NCBI GenBank assembly: GCA_035317605.1
Contig: DATHGT010000109.1
Coordinates: forward strand, 1-27,350
Reading direction: 5' to 3'
Source of the DNA: DATHGT01 sp035317605
Lineage (GTDB): Bacteria > Methylomirabilota > Methylomirabilia > Rokubacteriales > CSP1-6
Length of the DNA stretch: 27,350 nt
Shown here: one piece after another, positions 6,936 to 13,583 of the stretch
How positions within the stretch are numbered: position 1 is the stretch's first letter
Layout: each line of letters opens with the position of its first letter
Made by a program: the position numbers and the translations under genes
The notes under the pieces: generated by a model
What the model saw: the letters and a program-made list of their open reading frames with translations, nothing else
What the model was told of the DNA's origin: nothing
The model's database searches: none

Positions 6936-7936
6936 TCCGCCGCGCGTGGCGCCTCGCGATCGTGCTCGCGATCTTCGCCGCGCTCGCGGCGCCGTCCTGG
7001 GGAAGTGAACGCATCAAGATCTCCGTGCCGATCGCCGCCACGACCTTCGCGCCCCTCTACCACGCTCGGGAAGCCGGCCACTTCACCGAGGTGGGATTGG
7101 AGGTGGAGATCGTGGTCATTCCCGGCCCGGCGAGTCTCCAGGCGGTGATCGCTGGCGACGCCGTATTCGCGCTGATCCCCGGCACGTATCGGTTGATGGC
7201 TCAGGAGAGAGGCCAGAGGGTCCAGGCTGTCATGAGCGTGCTCACACGGAACTCCATCAACATCGTCATGCACAGGGAGGCGGCCAAACAGAAAGGCATC
7301 ACTGAAGGAAGCCCGCTCGCTGAAAAGATCAGGGCGTTGAAGGGGCTCAAGTTGGCCGCGAGCACACCGGGCTCGATCTCTCATCAGGTCTTCGTCTATT
7401 ACCTGCTCAAGGCCGGCCTGGAGCCCCAGAAGGACGCCGATATCGTGGGCCTCGGCAGCGAGCCCGCGCGGCTGGCCGCGCTCGAGCAGCGCCGCATCGA
7501 TGCCTTCGCGAGCGCCTCACCCGCGCCGGAAACCGCCGTGAGCCGGGGCTTCGGCGTCATGGTGGTCGACAACGCGGCCGGGGAGGATCCCGACTTCGCC
7601 GAGTTCATGATGGACGTGCTCGTGACCACATCCGACACGATCAAGCGGCAGCCGGCGCTGATCCGCAAGGTCGTTGGCGCGCTGATGAAATCGAATGCCT
7701 GGCTCCTCGATCATCCCCTCGAACAGGGCCTGCCATTCATGAAGTCTGCCCTCGGCCGCCACGACGATGCGGCCATCCTGCTCGGCCTACAGAAGACTCG
7801 ATTGGGAATCCCCCGTGACGGCCGGGTCACCGAGCGCGCCGTGACGCTGACCCAGGAGTTTCTTCGGAAAGTAGGCGCCCTCAAGACGGTGATTCCGTAC
7901 GACCAGCTCGTGACGCACGAGTTCCTTCCTCGTTAG
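6932..7936 (+). CDS. NitT/TauT-type ABC substrate-binding protein (NMT1/SsuA-like)
   Basis: The protein has 334 residues from the GTG at 6932, which overlaps the hydrolase stop as GTGA and has GGAG upstream; an earlier GTG at 6896 would lie inside the hydrolase gene. MIRRAWRLAIVLAIFAALAA is a Sec signal peptide, with cleavage near SWG/S at about residue 24. The mature start IKISVPIAATTFAPLYHARE and the following EVGLEVEIVVIPG are typical of the NMT1/ThiY/SsuA binding-protein fold, as is LKGLKLAASTPGS later on. Relatives bind sulfonates, nitrate, pyrimidine precursors or aromatic acids. No matching permease or ATPase lies nearby, so it must use a transporter encoded elsewhere or act as a sensor. 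The downstream regulator gene is convergent, 24 bases away. Confidence 0.88.
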   Translation: MIRRAWRLAIVLAIFAALAAPSWGSERIKISVPIAATTFAPLYHAREAGHFTEVGLEVEIVVIPGPASLQAVIAGDAVFALIPGTYRLMAQERGQRVQAVMSVLTRNSINIVMHREAAKQKGITEGSPLAEKIRALKGLKLAASTPGSISHQVFVYYLLKAGLEPQKDADIVGLGSEPARLAALEQRRIDAFASASPAPETAVSRGFGVMVVDNAAGEDPDFAEFMMDVLVTTSDTIKRQPALIRKVVGALMKSNAWLLDHPLEQGLPFMKSALGRHDDAAILLGLQKTRLGIPRDGRVTERAVTLTQEFLRKVGALKTVIPYDQLVTHEFLPR

Positions 7937-7960
7937 CGGAGCGGCGTTGCGCCCCGGGCG

Positions 7961-8902
7961 TCAGACGCGTGGGCGGGGTGGCCGGCGCCGCGAGTGCAGG
8001 GCTGACTCGCGGCGGTCGCGGGCGAGGTCGGCACGAACGAATCGGACGAATTCCTGCACGAGCGGCGAGACGGCGCCCCGGGACCGATAGGCCACGACGA
8101 TCTCGCTGAGAATGGGAGGCGCGTCGAGGCGGCGAGCGACGAGCCGTCCACTCGCCAACTCCTCGGACACCGAGGTGCGGATCAGCGCCGCATAGCCGAC
8201 GTTTCGCTCCACGACCTTCTTGACCGCGTCATGGTGCATCGCCTCGGCGGCGACGCGTGGGGTGACCCCCACTGTACGAAGTTTGGCGTCCATCATCTCG
8301 CGGAGCGGTGTTTGGACGGGGGCGATGAACGGGTGCTCGCTGAGTTCCCCAGGGGGCACTCGCCGTCGGCGGGCGAGAGGGTGCGCCGGTGAGGCGACAA
8401 TCAGCAGTTCTTCGAAGCCGACCGGCTCGACCGTGAGTCCGGCCGGTGTGCGAACGTTGAGGTAACAAGCGACGTCGAGGGTGTTGGCAAAGAGGCCGCG
8501 GAACAGCGGCTCGGGGAACTCGACGTGCAGCTGGATGTTCACCTCGGGGAATTGCTCGCGAAATCGAAAGAGCGAGGGCGGAAGCACATAGCGGTTCATC
8601 AGGAACGTCAAACCCACGGCGAGTGGGCCGGCGACGCTCCCTGCGAGGACCTCGATGTCCTCCTGTAGAGTACGGAGTCCTCCCACGACATCTTCGGCGT
8701 AGCGGCACAATTTTTCGCCAGCCGGAGTCAACCGCAAGCCGCGGCCGTCACGATTGAGCAGGGTCGTCCGCAAGAGCTTTTGTAGCGCCTGAAGCTGCAG
8801 GCTCACCGTCGGCTGCGTGGCGTTGAGTTCCCGTGCCGCTTTCGTGAGGCTTCCGGTGCGGACGATCATGAGGAACGTGCGAAGCTGATGATAGGTAATC
8901 AT
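7961..8902 (-). CDS. LysR-family transcriptional regulator
   Basis: This 313-residue regulator begins MITYHQLRTFLMIVRTGSLT, with the winged helix-turn-helix in residues 1-60 (AARELNATQPTVSLQLQALQ is the recognition region). The linker helix follows, and from about residue 90 the effector-binding domain, starting VAGPLAVGLTFLMNRYVLP. It is convergent with the hydrolase/binding-protein pair and divergent from the thiolase operon. LysR proteins usually act on a divergent neighbour, so the thiolase operon (9257 onward) is a candidate target, but the convergent pair is also plausible because the small-molecule effector could be its substrate. A perfect 7-bp inverted repeat lies 50 bases upstream of its start (8954-8972). 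Confidence 0.95.
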   Translation of the reverse strand: MITYHQLRTFLMIVRTGSLTKAARELNATQPTVSLQLQALQKLLRTTLLNRDGRGLRLTPAGEKLCRYAEDVVGGLRTLQEDIEVLAGSVAGPLAVGLTFLMNRYVLPPSLFRFREQFPEVNIQLHVEFPEPLFRGLFANTLDVACYLNVRTPAGLTVEPVGFEELLIVASPAHPLARRRRVPPGELSEHPFIAPVQTPLREMMDAKLRTVGVTPRVAAEAMHHDAVKKVVERNVGYAALIRTSVSEELASGRLVARRLDAPPILSEIVVAYRSRGAVSPLVQEFVRFVRADLARDRRESALHSRRRPPRPRV

Positions 8903-9256
8903 CGGTTGTCTGACGGACAGTAATGCTCCTACTTGGTCGAGAATTCAAGTACCGATCGGCTGGACGCCGATCAGTCCCACCCAATGTTGGTATGGGATTC
9001 TTTCGCTTTCGGCTTGAGCCGCCCCAGGGACGCACATTGCGATTCAAACGCCGGGACCAAACGCGATGCCAGGGCCATTCGATTGGCTCAAAAACTTACG
9101 GATTTCGGGTGTCAGGTGGTCAGGGCAAAGGCTTGCGCAAGCTCGGCGTTGCCGGGCCGTTTCGCCGGGCCTGACGAGGCGCCATGGGGATGCAAAGCGC
9201 GTTTGACGCGTGGCGTTTGATTTTTGCGTGGTGTCCCGGCAAAGTGGGGGCCGCGT
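8903..9256. promoter_or_regulatory. Divergent intergenic region between the LysR gene and the thiolase operon
   Basis: These 354 bases contain no convincing gene. GATCGGC-TGGAC-GCCGATC (8954-8972) is a perfect inverted repeat with 7-bp arms and fits the size of a LysR-type operator. Nearer the thiolase start are the imperfect repeats GCGTTTGACGCG and GGCGTTTGATTTTTGCG (9199-9229). No clear sigma-70 pair could be fixed for either direction. Compared with its surroundings the segment is less GC-rich. Confidence 0.45.
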
Positions 9257-10381
9257 ATGAACGACGTGTGGATCGCGGGTGTGGGGATGACGCGGATCGG
9301 GCGGCGGAGCGAGCTGCTCCAGGACCTCATGGCCGAGGCGGCGCTGACCGCGCTCGGCGCGGCCGGGCTGGAGCAGCCCGACGCGATGGTGGTCGCGACC
9401 ATGAATCCCGAGGAGTTCGTGGGCGACGGGAACTTCGCCTCCAGCGTGGCTAGCTACCTCGGCCTGTCCGAGGTCCCCACGCTCCGGGTCGAGACCGCCA
9501 CCTCGTCGGGCGCCGCGGCCGTCTACGCGGGCTTCGTGCAGATCGCGGCGGGACACCGCCGGTCGGTGCTGGTGGTCGGCGGCGAGAAGATGACGCACCT
9601 GCCGACGCCGAAAGTCTCCGAGCTGATCGGGCGATCCATCGATGCCTACGAGCGCTCGTACGGGGCGACCATGCCGGCCCTGGCCGGCCTCATCACCCGC
9701 GCGCTGATCGCCCGTCAGGGAATGACCCTGCGCGAGATGGCCCAGGTGGCGGTGAAGAACCACGCCCACGGCGCGCGCAACCCCTATGCGCACTTCCGCG
9801 ATCCGGTCACGCTCGACGAGGTGCTGAACAGCCGGATGGTCGCCGACCCGCTGCGCCTGCTGCACTGCTGCCCGATCTCCGACGGCGCCGCCGCGGTCGT
9901 GCTCACCGCCGACCGCACGGGCGTGCGCGTGGCCGGGATCGGCCACGGCACCGACACCCTGGCCGTCCGCCACCGCCACGACCTCGTGAGCTTCCGCGCG
10001 ACCCAGGCGGCGGCCCAGGCCGCGTTCGCCATGGCCGGCTTCGGGCCCGAGCGCGTCGACTTCGCCGAGCTGCACGACGCGTTCGCGTCGTTCGAGCTGA
10101 TCGCGCTGGAGGACATCGGGCTGGTGCCGCCGGGCAAGGCCGGGCACATCACGCTCGACGGCGAGACCGCGCTCGACGGACGGCTGCCGATCAATCCGTC
10201 CGGCGGACTCAAGGCCCGCGGGCACCCGCTGGCCGCCACCGGCATCGCGCAGATCGTGGAGTGCGTGTGGCAGCTCACCGGCCAGGCCGAAGGCCGCCAG
10301 CTCGGCGGACGGGTGGCCCTCGCCCACTCGATCGGGGGGCTCGCCACCAACAACTGGGTCACGCTGCTGGAGAGCGCGTGA
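9257..10381 (+). CDS. Thiolase-fold protein (SCP-x/Ltp type) lacking the catalytic cysteine
   Basis: This 374-residue protein has the thiolase fold in the lipid-transfer subfamily: start MNDVWIAGVGMTRIG, the VLVVGGEKMTH strand, ELHDAFASFE near the HDAF position and GGLKARGHPLAATG near the C-terminus, so both catalytic-site histidines are present. The motif that normally holds the nucleophilic cysteine (VEAACASG) reads VETATSSG, with Thr82 in the cysteine position; the codons leave no doubt (GCC ACC TCG TCG). It therefore probably does not cleave or form acetyl-CoA by the usual thiolase route. Its DUF35 partner overlaps the stop. In actinobacterial steroid catabolism, cysteine-free Ltp2 with the DUF35 protein ChsH2 acts as a retro-aldolase on acyl-CoA, which is a reasonable model here. 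The ATG at 9257 has GTGGGGG upstream and matches the usual family N-terminus. Confidence 0.9.
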   Translation: MNDVWIAGVGMTRIGRRSELLQDLMAEAALTALGAAGLEQPDAMVVATMNPEEFVGDGNFASSVASYLGLSEVPTLRVETATSSGAAAVYAGFVQIAAGHRRSVLVVGGEKMTHLPTPKVSELIGRSIDAYERSYGATMPALAGLITRALIARQGMTLREMAQVAVKNHAHGARNPYAHFRDPVTLDEVLNSRMVADPLRLLHCCPISDGAAAVVLTADRTGVRVAGIGHGTDTLAVRHRHDLVSFRATQAAAQAAFAMAGFGPERVDFAELHDAFASFELIALEDIGLVPPGKAGHITLDGETALDGRLPINPSGGLKARGHPLAATGIAQIVECVWQLTGQAEGRQLGGRVALAHSIGGLATNNWVTLLESA

Positions 10382-10800
10382 TCGAGACCATCGCCGCCTC
10401 GCGCTGTCCGCGCTGCGACGAGATCGTGGCGCCGCCCGCGACGTACTGTCCGCGCCATCCCGTGCGGATGGTCCCGGCGCGCCTGCCCGGCGTCGGTGAA
10501 GTCGTGTCGTTCACCACGCTCCACTCTCCGCCGGAGGGCTTCAAGTCGCCGCTCAACCTGGCGCTGGTCGAGCTGGAAGGCGGCGCCCGGTTCTTCTGTC
10601 ACGGCTCGCAGACCCGCGGGCTCAAGGTCGGCGCCACGGTGGCCATCGAGGCCATCGACGACGTCTACTATTTTTCCCACCTCGGCGCGCTCGACCGCGC
10701 TCGCCTCTTCTGGCGCCGGGCCGGCCGCGCCGGCGACCGGGTCAACGCGATGACCCGCAGCGTCGTGAAGCGTATGTGGAAAGGAACGTCCAGTGGCTAG
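10378..10800 (+). CDS. DUF35 OB-fold protein with zinc ribbon, acyl-CoA-binding partner of the thiolase-fold protein
   Basis: This 140-residue protein starts at a GTG that overlaps the thiolase stop (GTGA). Residues 10-30 form a rubredoxin-like zinc ribbon, with CPRC followed by a second CPRHP knuckle. An OB-fold follows (GVGEVVSFTTLHSPPEGFKSPLNLALVELEGG in parts, then GLKVGATVAIEAID). DUF35 proteins bind CoA esters and bridge thiolase-fold enzymes to partners, as in archaeal thiolase/HMG-CoA synthase complexes and in ChsH2-Ltp2. The second knuckle shows only one cysteine followed by a histidine, so zinc binding may be incomplete or use the histidine. The C-terminal 40 residues are basic and not recognised. 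The next gene overlaps its stop by 8 bases. Confidence 0.87.
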   Translation: MIETIAASRCPRCDEIVAPPATYCPRHPVRMVPARLPGVGEVVSFTTLHSPPEGFKSPLNLALVELEGGARFFCHGSQTRGLKVGATVAIEAIDDVYYFSHLGALDRARLFWRRAGRAGDRVNAMTRSVVKRMWKGTSSG

Positions 10801-12001
10801 ACCGGCCAAACGCTCCAACAAGCCGCTCGCCGGCGTGCGCGTGCTCGATCTCACGCGCGTGCTGGCCGGCCCCTTCGCCTCGATGATGCTCGGCGACATG
10901 GGGGCGACCGTCATCAAGGTCGAGGAGACGGGCAAGGGCGACGACACCCGTAAGTGGCCGCCGTTCGTCGGGGGCGAGGCGAGCTACTTCATGTCGGTGA
11001 ACCGCGCCAAGAAGAGCCTCACCCTCAACCTCAAGGCGCCGGCGGGCGTGACCATCCTCAAGCGCCTGGCCGCCAAGAGCGACGTGCTGCTGGAGAACTT
11101 CCGCACGGGGACGATGGAGAAGCTCGGGGTCGGCTACGCGACCCTGCGCCGCGCGAACCCGCGCCTGATCTACTGCGCGATCTCGGGGTTCGGCGAATCG
11201 GGCCCGCAGGCCGGACGCGGCGGCTACGACCTGATCGTCCAGGGCGAGGCCGGGCTCATGGACATCACGGGATTCGCCGACGGTCCGCCGGTGAAGGTCG
11301 GCACCTCGGTGGCCGATCTCGTCTCGGGCATGGCGGCGGCCCACGGCATCGTGCTCGCGCTGCTGGCCCGCGGTCGCACCAAGCGGGGCCAGAAGGTCGA
11401 GATCTCCATGCTCGACGTGATGGCGTCGCTGCTGACCTACCAGGCGGGGCTCTACTTCGCCACCGGCCAGAAGCCCGGCCGCCGCGGCAACGCGCATCCG
11501 TCGATCGTGCCCTACGAGGTGTTCAAGGCGGCCGACGCCTATCTCACGCTCGGCGTGGCCAACAACGGGCTCTGGAGGCAGTGCTGCGCCGCCCTCGGGC
11601 GACCCGACCTCGTGACCGACAGCCGCTTCGACACCGAGGCCAAGCGCGTCGAGCAGCGCGCGGTGCTGATCCCGCTGCTGAACGAGATCTTCGGGACCCG
11701 CGACGTCGACGAGTGGCTCAAGCGGCTCGACGCCGTCGGCGTGCCCGCCGGCCGCATCAACACGGTGGCCGAGGTGTGCGAGAGCGAGCACCTCAAGGCC
11801 CGGAACATGATCGTCACGCTCCCGCATCCCACCGCGAAGACCGTGACGGTGCTCGGCGTGCCGATCCGCCTGCACGCGACTCCCGGCGCCGCCGACACGC
11901 CGCCGCCGCTGCTCGGCCAGCACACCGACGAAATCCTCCGCACCGTGCTGGGCATGAAGCCGGCCGCGATCGAGAAGCTCCGCGCCGACGGCGTGATCTA
12001 G
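10793..12001 (+). CDS. Family III CoA transferase (CaiB/BaiF type)
   Basis: This 402-residue cytosolic enzyme moves CoA between acyl-CoA thioesters and free acids. The N-terminus (PLAGVRVLDLTRVLAGPFAS, then LGDMGATVIKVEE) and the SVNRAKKSLTLNLK segment are characteristic. The catalytic aspartate is Asp208 in KVEISMLDVMASLL, equivalent to Asp169 of formyl-CoA transferase. The start is a GTG at 10793 with AAAGGAA upstream, overlapping the DUF35 gene by 8 bases, so the thiolase, DUF35 and transferase genes form one coupled operon. The likely job is to activate a carboxylic acid to its CoA ester for the thiolase-fold/DUF35 pair, or to recycle CoA from its product. The acid cannot be named from the sequence. 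Confidence 0.94.
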   Translation: MARPAKRSNKPLAGVRVLDLTRVLAGPFASMMLGDMGATVIKVEETGKGDDTRKWPPFVGGEASYFMSVNRAKKSLTLNLKAPAGVTILKRLAAKSDVLLENFRTGTMEKLGVGYATLRRANPRLIYCAISGFGESGPQAGRGGYDLIVQGEAGLMDITGFADGPPVKVGTSVADLVSGMAAAHGIVLALLARGRTKRGQKVEISMLDVMASLLTYQAGLYFATGQKPGRRGNAHPSIVPYEVFKAADAYLTLGVANNGLWRQCCAALGRPDLVTDSRFDTEAKRVEQRAVLIPLLNEIFGTRDVDEWLKRLDAVGVPAGRINTVAEVCESEHLKARNMIVTLPHPTAKTVTVLGVPIRLHATPGAADTPPPLLGQHTDEILRTVLGMKPAAIEKLRADGVI

Positions 12002-12032
12002 CCGTCACAGCGCCGCGGGGCTGGCCGGGCGC

Positions 12033-12254
12033 TCAGGAGCGGCGGGAGCCCATCCAGACCAGGAAGACGCCGGCGGCCACCGCGAGGCCGCCCAGGATCG
12101 GCGGCAGCGGAATCGTCTTCTGCTTCTCCACCGACGCCTTCAGCGGGCCGAGGTCGATGACCTTCTCGCTGGTGGTGTAGGTGATGCCCTGGTAGGCGAG
12201 CGCGATGATCCCGAGCACGATGAGTACGATGCCGACGAGCACGAGCGCTTTCAT
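12033..12254 (-). CDS. Small inner-membrane protein, DUF3185 type
   Basis: This 73-residue protein has two membrane helices (residues 4-24 and about 50-69) and a short loop between them. The loop contains TYTTSEKVIDLGPLKA and KQKTIPLPP, a pattern I associate with DUF3185 proteins; no function is known for the family. The ATG at 12254 is preceded by a purine-rich GGAGGAGGGCGGG, an unusually strong ribosome binding site. It follows the lone receiver gene on the same strand after 47 bases that contain a hairpin, and is convergent with the CoA transferase gene. Confidence 0.82.
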   Translation of the reverse strand: MKALVLVGIVLIVLGIIALAYQGITYTTSEKVIDLGPLKASVEKQKTIPLPPILGGLAVAAGVFLVWMGSRRS

Positions 12255-12264
12255 CCCGCCCTCC

Positions 12265-12285
12265 TCCGGACGTGCGACGTCCGGA
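12265..12285 (-). promoter_or_regulatory. Perfect 9-bp hairpin between receiver and DUF3185 genes
   Basis: TCCGGACGT (12265-12273) and ACGTCCGGA (12277-12285) pair perfectly around a GCG loop. On the minus strand it lies directly after the receiver gene and just before the ribosome binding site of the DUF3185 gene. It could end the receiver transcript, mark a processing site or be a protein-binding palindrome; there is no T-run. Confidence 0.55.
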
Positions 12286-12301
12286 CTCAGCGTACACCAG
12301 G

Positions 12302-12649
12302 TCAGGGCGGGGCCAGCGTGCGCCGGATGAGACGGGTGAGGGCCTCGATGTCGGGCTTGGGGGTGATCACGGCGCCGTCGACGGCGTCCAGCGAGCCCTC
12401 GCCCGAGAAGATCATGATGGGCAGCCCCGGCTCCAGCGCGCGCAGGCGTCGCGCCAGCTCGAGGCCGTTCATGACGGGCATCGCGACGTCGGTGACCACC
12501 GCCCGGTAGCGGCCGGGCCGGAACCGTTCGAGGGCCTCGCTCGCCCCGCTCACCGACTCGGTGACGCAGCCGAGCCCGCTCAGGGCCAGGCACACCGCGT
12601 AGCGAACCGCGTCGTCGTCGTCCACCACGAGGATGCGCGGGACGTCCAT
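12302..12649 (-). CDS. Single-domain response regulator (receiver only)
   Basis: This 115-residue protein consists of a CheY-like receiver domain only. The acidic pocket is Asp10-Asp13 (VVDDDD), the phosphorylated residue is Asp54 in VVTDVAMPVMNG, the switch serine is in IMIFSGEG, and the conserved lysine is in ITPKPD. The loop between the serine and the lysine is shorter than usual. It has no output domain and no kinase nearby, so it probably acts by protein contact in a phosphorelay or on a partner encoded elsewhere. Its start lies 3 bases after the stop of the HTH gene on the same strand, so both are probably expressed from the operator-controlled promoter at 12949-12977. Confidence 0.92.
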   Translation of the reverse strand: MDVPRILVVDDDDAVRYAVCLALSGLGCVTESVSGASEALERFRPGRYRAVVTDVAMPVMNGLELARRLRALEPGLPIMIFSGEGSLDAVDGAVITPKPDIEALTRLIRRTLAPP

Positions 12650-12652
12650 CGC

Positions 12653-12931
12653 TCAGTGCTCTCCGGGCCGCGGGGGGTCGCCGTACCACTCCGGGAACGC
12701 CTCCCGCACGGACAGGCCGAGGGACTGGGCGATGGCCGCCTCGATCTCGCGCGACCGCCGCTGACCGCTGTTCACGCGGGAGACCACGGAAAGGTTCTTT
12801 CCGAGGTCGCGCGCGATGTCGCTCAGCGACACCCCGCGCTCTCGCAACAGAGCCCGTCGGGCTTCCCCCCGCGTTCGAGGCTGCGACTGCGCCTTGTCAA
12901 GCGGACTTCCCGGTGCCATAGTCCGGGGCAA
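12653..12931 (-). CDS. Small helix-turn-helix regulator (Ner/XRE-like)
   Basis: The predicted protein has 92 residues. A helix-turn-helix occupies about residues 26-75: ARRALLRERGVSLSDIARDL, then GKNLSVVSRVNSGQRRSREIE and AIAQSLGLSVREAFPEWYGD. The closing LGLS..E.FPEWY resembles Ner/Nlp-type phage-derived regulators. The TTG at 12931 is preferred over the internal ATG at 12919 because GAGGG stands 6 bases upstream of it and nothing suitable precedes the ATG. It is divergent from another HTH gene across an operator-rich gap, and its promoter overlaps one GTGAT-N6-ATCAC copy, which points to autoregulation or mutual control. It is probably cotranscribed with the receiver gene. Confidence 0.8.
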   Translation of the reverse strand: MPRTMAPGSPLDKAQSQPRTRGEARRALLRERGVSLSDIARDLGKNLSVVSRVNSGQRRSREIEAAIAQSLGLSVREAFPEWYGDPPRPGEH

Positions 12932-12948
12932 TGCTTGCCCTCACAGAT

Positions 12949-12977
12949 AGTATGTGATAGCTAAATCACAAAGTCAA
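12949..12977 (-). promoter_or_regulatory. Candidate promoter of the small HTH gene with operator in the spacer
   Basis: On the minus strand TTGACT (12977-12972) and CATACT (12954-12949) are 17 bases apart, matching 5 of 6 and 4 of 6 of the sigma-70 boxes. Operator copy 1 lies almost exactly in the spacer. Transcription would start near 12942, giving a leader of about a dozen bases that begins next to the ribosome binding site of the TTG start. Confidence 0.5.
12953..12970. promoter_or_regulatory. Operator copy 1, TGTGAT-N6-ATCACA
   Basis: TGTGATAGCTAAATCACA is a perfect inverted repeat with 6-bp arms and a 6-bp centre. It lies in an AT-rich stretch between two divergent HTH genes and shares the core GTGAT-N6-ATCAC with copy 2, 31 bp away centre to centre, about three helical turns. 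Half-sites resemble CRP-type TGTGA, but the arm spacing is 8 rather than 6. Confidence 0.7.
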
Positions 12978-12984
12978 CATAAAA

Positions 12985-13000
12985 GTGATCTATCAATCAC
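12985..13000. promoter_or_regulatory. Operator copy 2, GTGAT-N6-ATCAC
   Basis: GTGATCTATCAATCAC repeats the arms and spacing of copy 1 with a different centre, which argues against chance. It lies close to the presumed transcription start of the rightward HTH gene, where bound protein would block expression. Confidence 0.7.
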
Positions 13001-13016
13001 GAGAACGGAAGTGGCT

Positions 13017-13535
13017 GTGATCGGCGCCCGTATCCGCCAGCTCCGCGGATCGGAGAGCCAGCTCCAGTTCGCCCAGCGCCTGGGCATCACGCGCGAGCAC
13101 CTGTCGCGGATCGAGTCGGGCGCCCAGCCGGGCACGGAGATCTTGAGATCCCTTGCCGAGGTCACCGGCGTGTCGCTCGATTTCCTGGTCCTCGGTACCG
13201 GTCCCGCGCTTCGCGAGGGCACGGCGGCTGGGGACGCCGGTTGGGAAGCCGCGATCGAGCAGCTCCTGGGCGGGACGAGCCTTCGACTCACGCGCGCGCC
13301 GGCCGTTTCGAGACGCCGCGCGGATCGCGCGTGGCAAGAGTTGCCCGAGGCGCGCAAGGACGACATCCGCGCGCTCGTCCGACGGATCGCGCTGGTGGCG
13401 GTGGCCATCGAAGCGCTGCTTGGCGCCAAGGCCGCGAAGCCGATCATCGAGGTTCTGGGTGACGCGTTCACCAGCCTCCTCGTCGACCGCATCGCGGCCG
13501 GCGCGGGCGCCGGCCGCGGTCGCCCCGTTTCTTGA
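13017..13535 (+). CDS. XRE-family transcriptional regulator
   Basis: The protein has 172 residues from the GTG at 13017. Residues 1-60 form an HTH_3 domain: VIGARIRQLRGSESQLQFAQ, RLGITREHLSRIESGAQPG and LRSLAEVTGVSLDFLVLG. The remainder (about 110 residues) is rich in Ala and Arg, appears helical and is not recognised. An earlier in-frame GTG at 12954 would place the start inside operator copy 1 and add 21 AT-rich residues, so it is rejected; GTG 13011 remains possible. GGAAG precedes 13017 at a short distance. It is divergent from a second HTH gene and is the best candidate to bind the paired operator. Its stop codon overlaps the presumed -35 box of cimA. Confidence 0.82.
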   Translation: MIGARIRQLRGSESQLQFAQRLGITREHLSRIESGAQPGTEILRSLAEVTGVSLDFLVLGTGPALREGTAAGDAGWEAAIEQLLGGTSLRLTRAPAVSRRRADRAWQELPEARKDDIRALVRRIALVAVAIEALLGAKAAKPIIEVLGDAFTSLLVDRIAAGAGAGRGRPVS

Positions 13536-13561
13536 CACCCCGCGCGGGGCTGCCGCATGAT
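13532..13561 (+). promoter_or_regulatory. Candidate cimA promoter with palindrome in the spacer
   Basis: TTGACA (13532-13537) and CATGAT (13556-13561) are 18 bases apart. The spacer begins with the 12-bp perfect palindrome CCCCGCGCGGGG (13538-13549). The -35 box overlaps the stop codon of the upstream regulator gene. A start near 13568 would leave a leader of about 16 bases that includes GGAGGT. Confidence 0.45.
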
Positions 13562-13583
13562 GGATCGTCTGGAGGTCGGTTGA

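Noticed and set aside
12009..12033. Terminator between the CoA transferase and DUF3185 genes
   Set aside because: Only a 6-bp stem (AGCGCC/GGCGCT) with a 13-base loop and no T-run.
12953..12970. CRP/FNR binding site
   Set aside because: The arms look like TGTGA/TCACA but the spacing is 8 rather than 6 bases, and the second copy with identical spacing points to the local HTH proteins.
12954..13016. Earlier GTG start (12954) for the XRE-family gene
   Set aside because: It would place the start codon inside operator copy 1 and add AT-rich sequence with no match to the domain; GTG 13017 gives the usual N-terminus.
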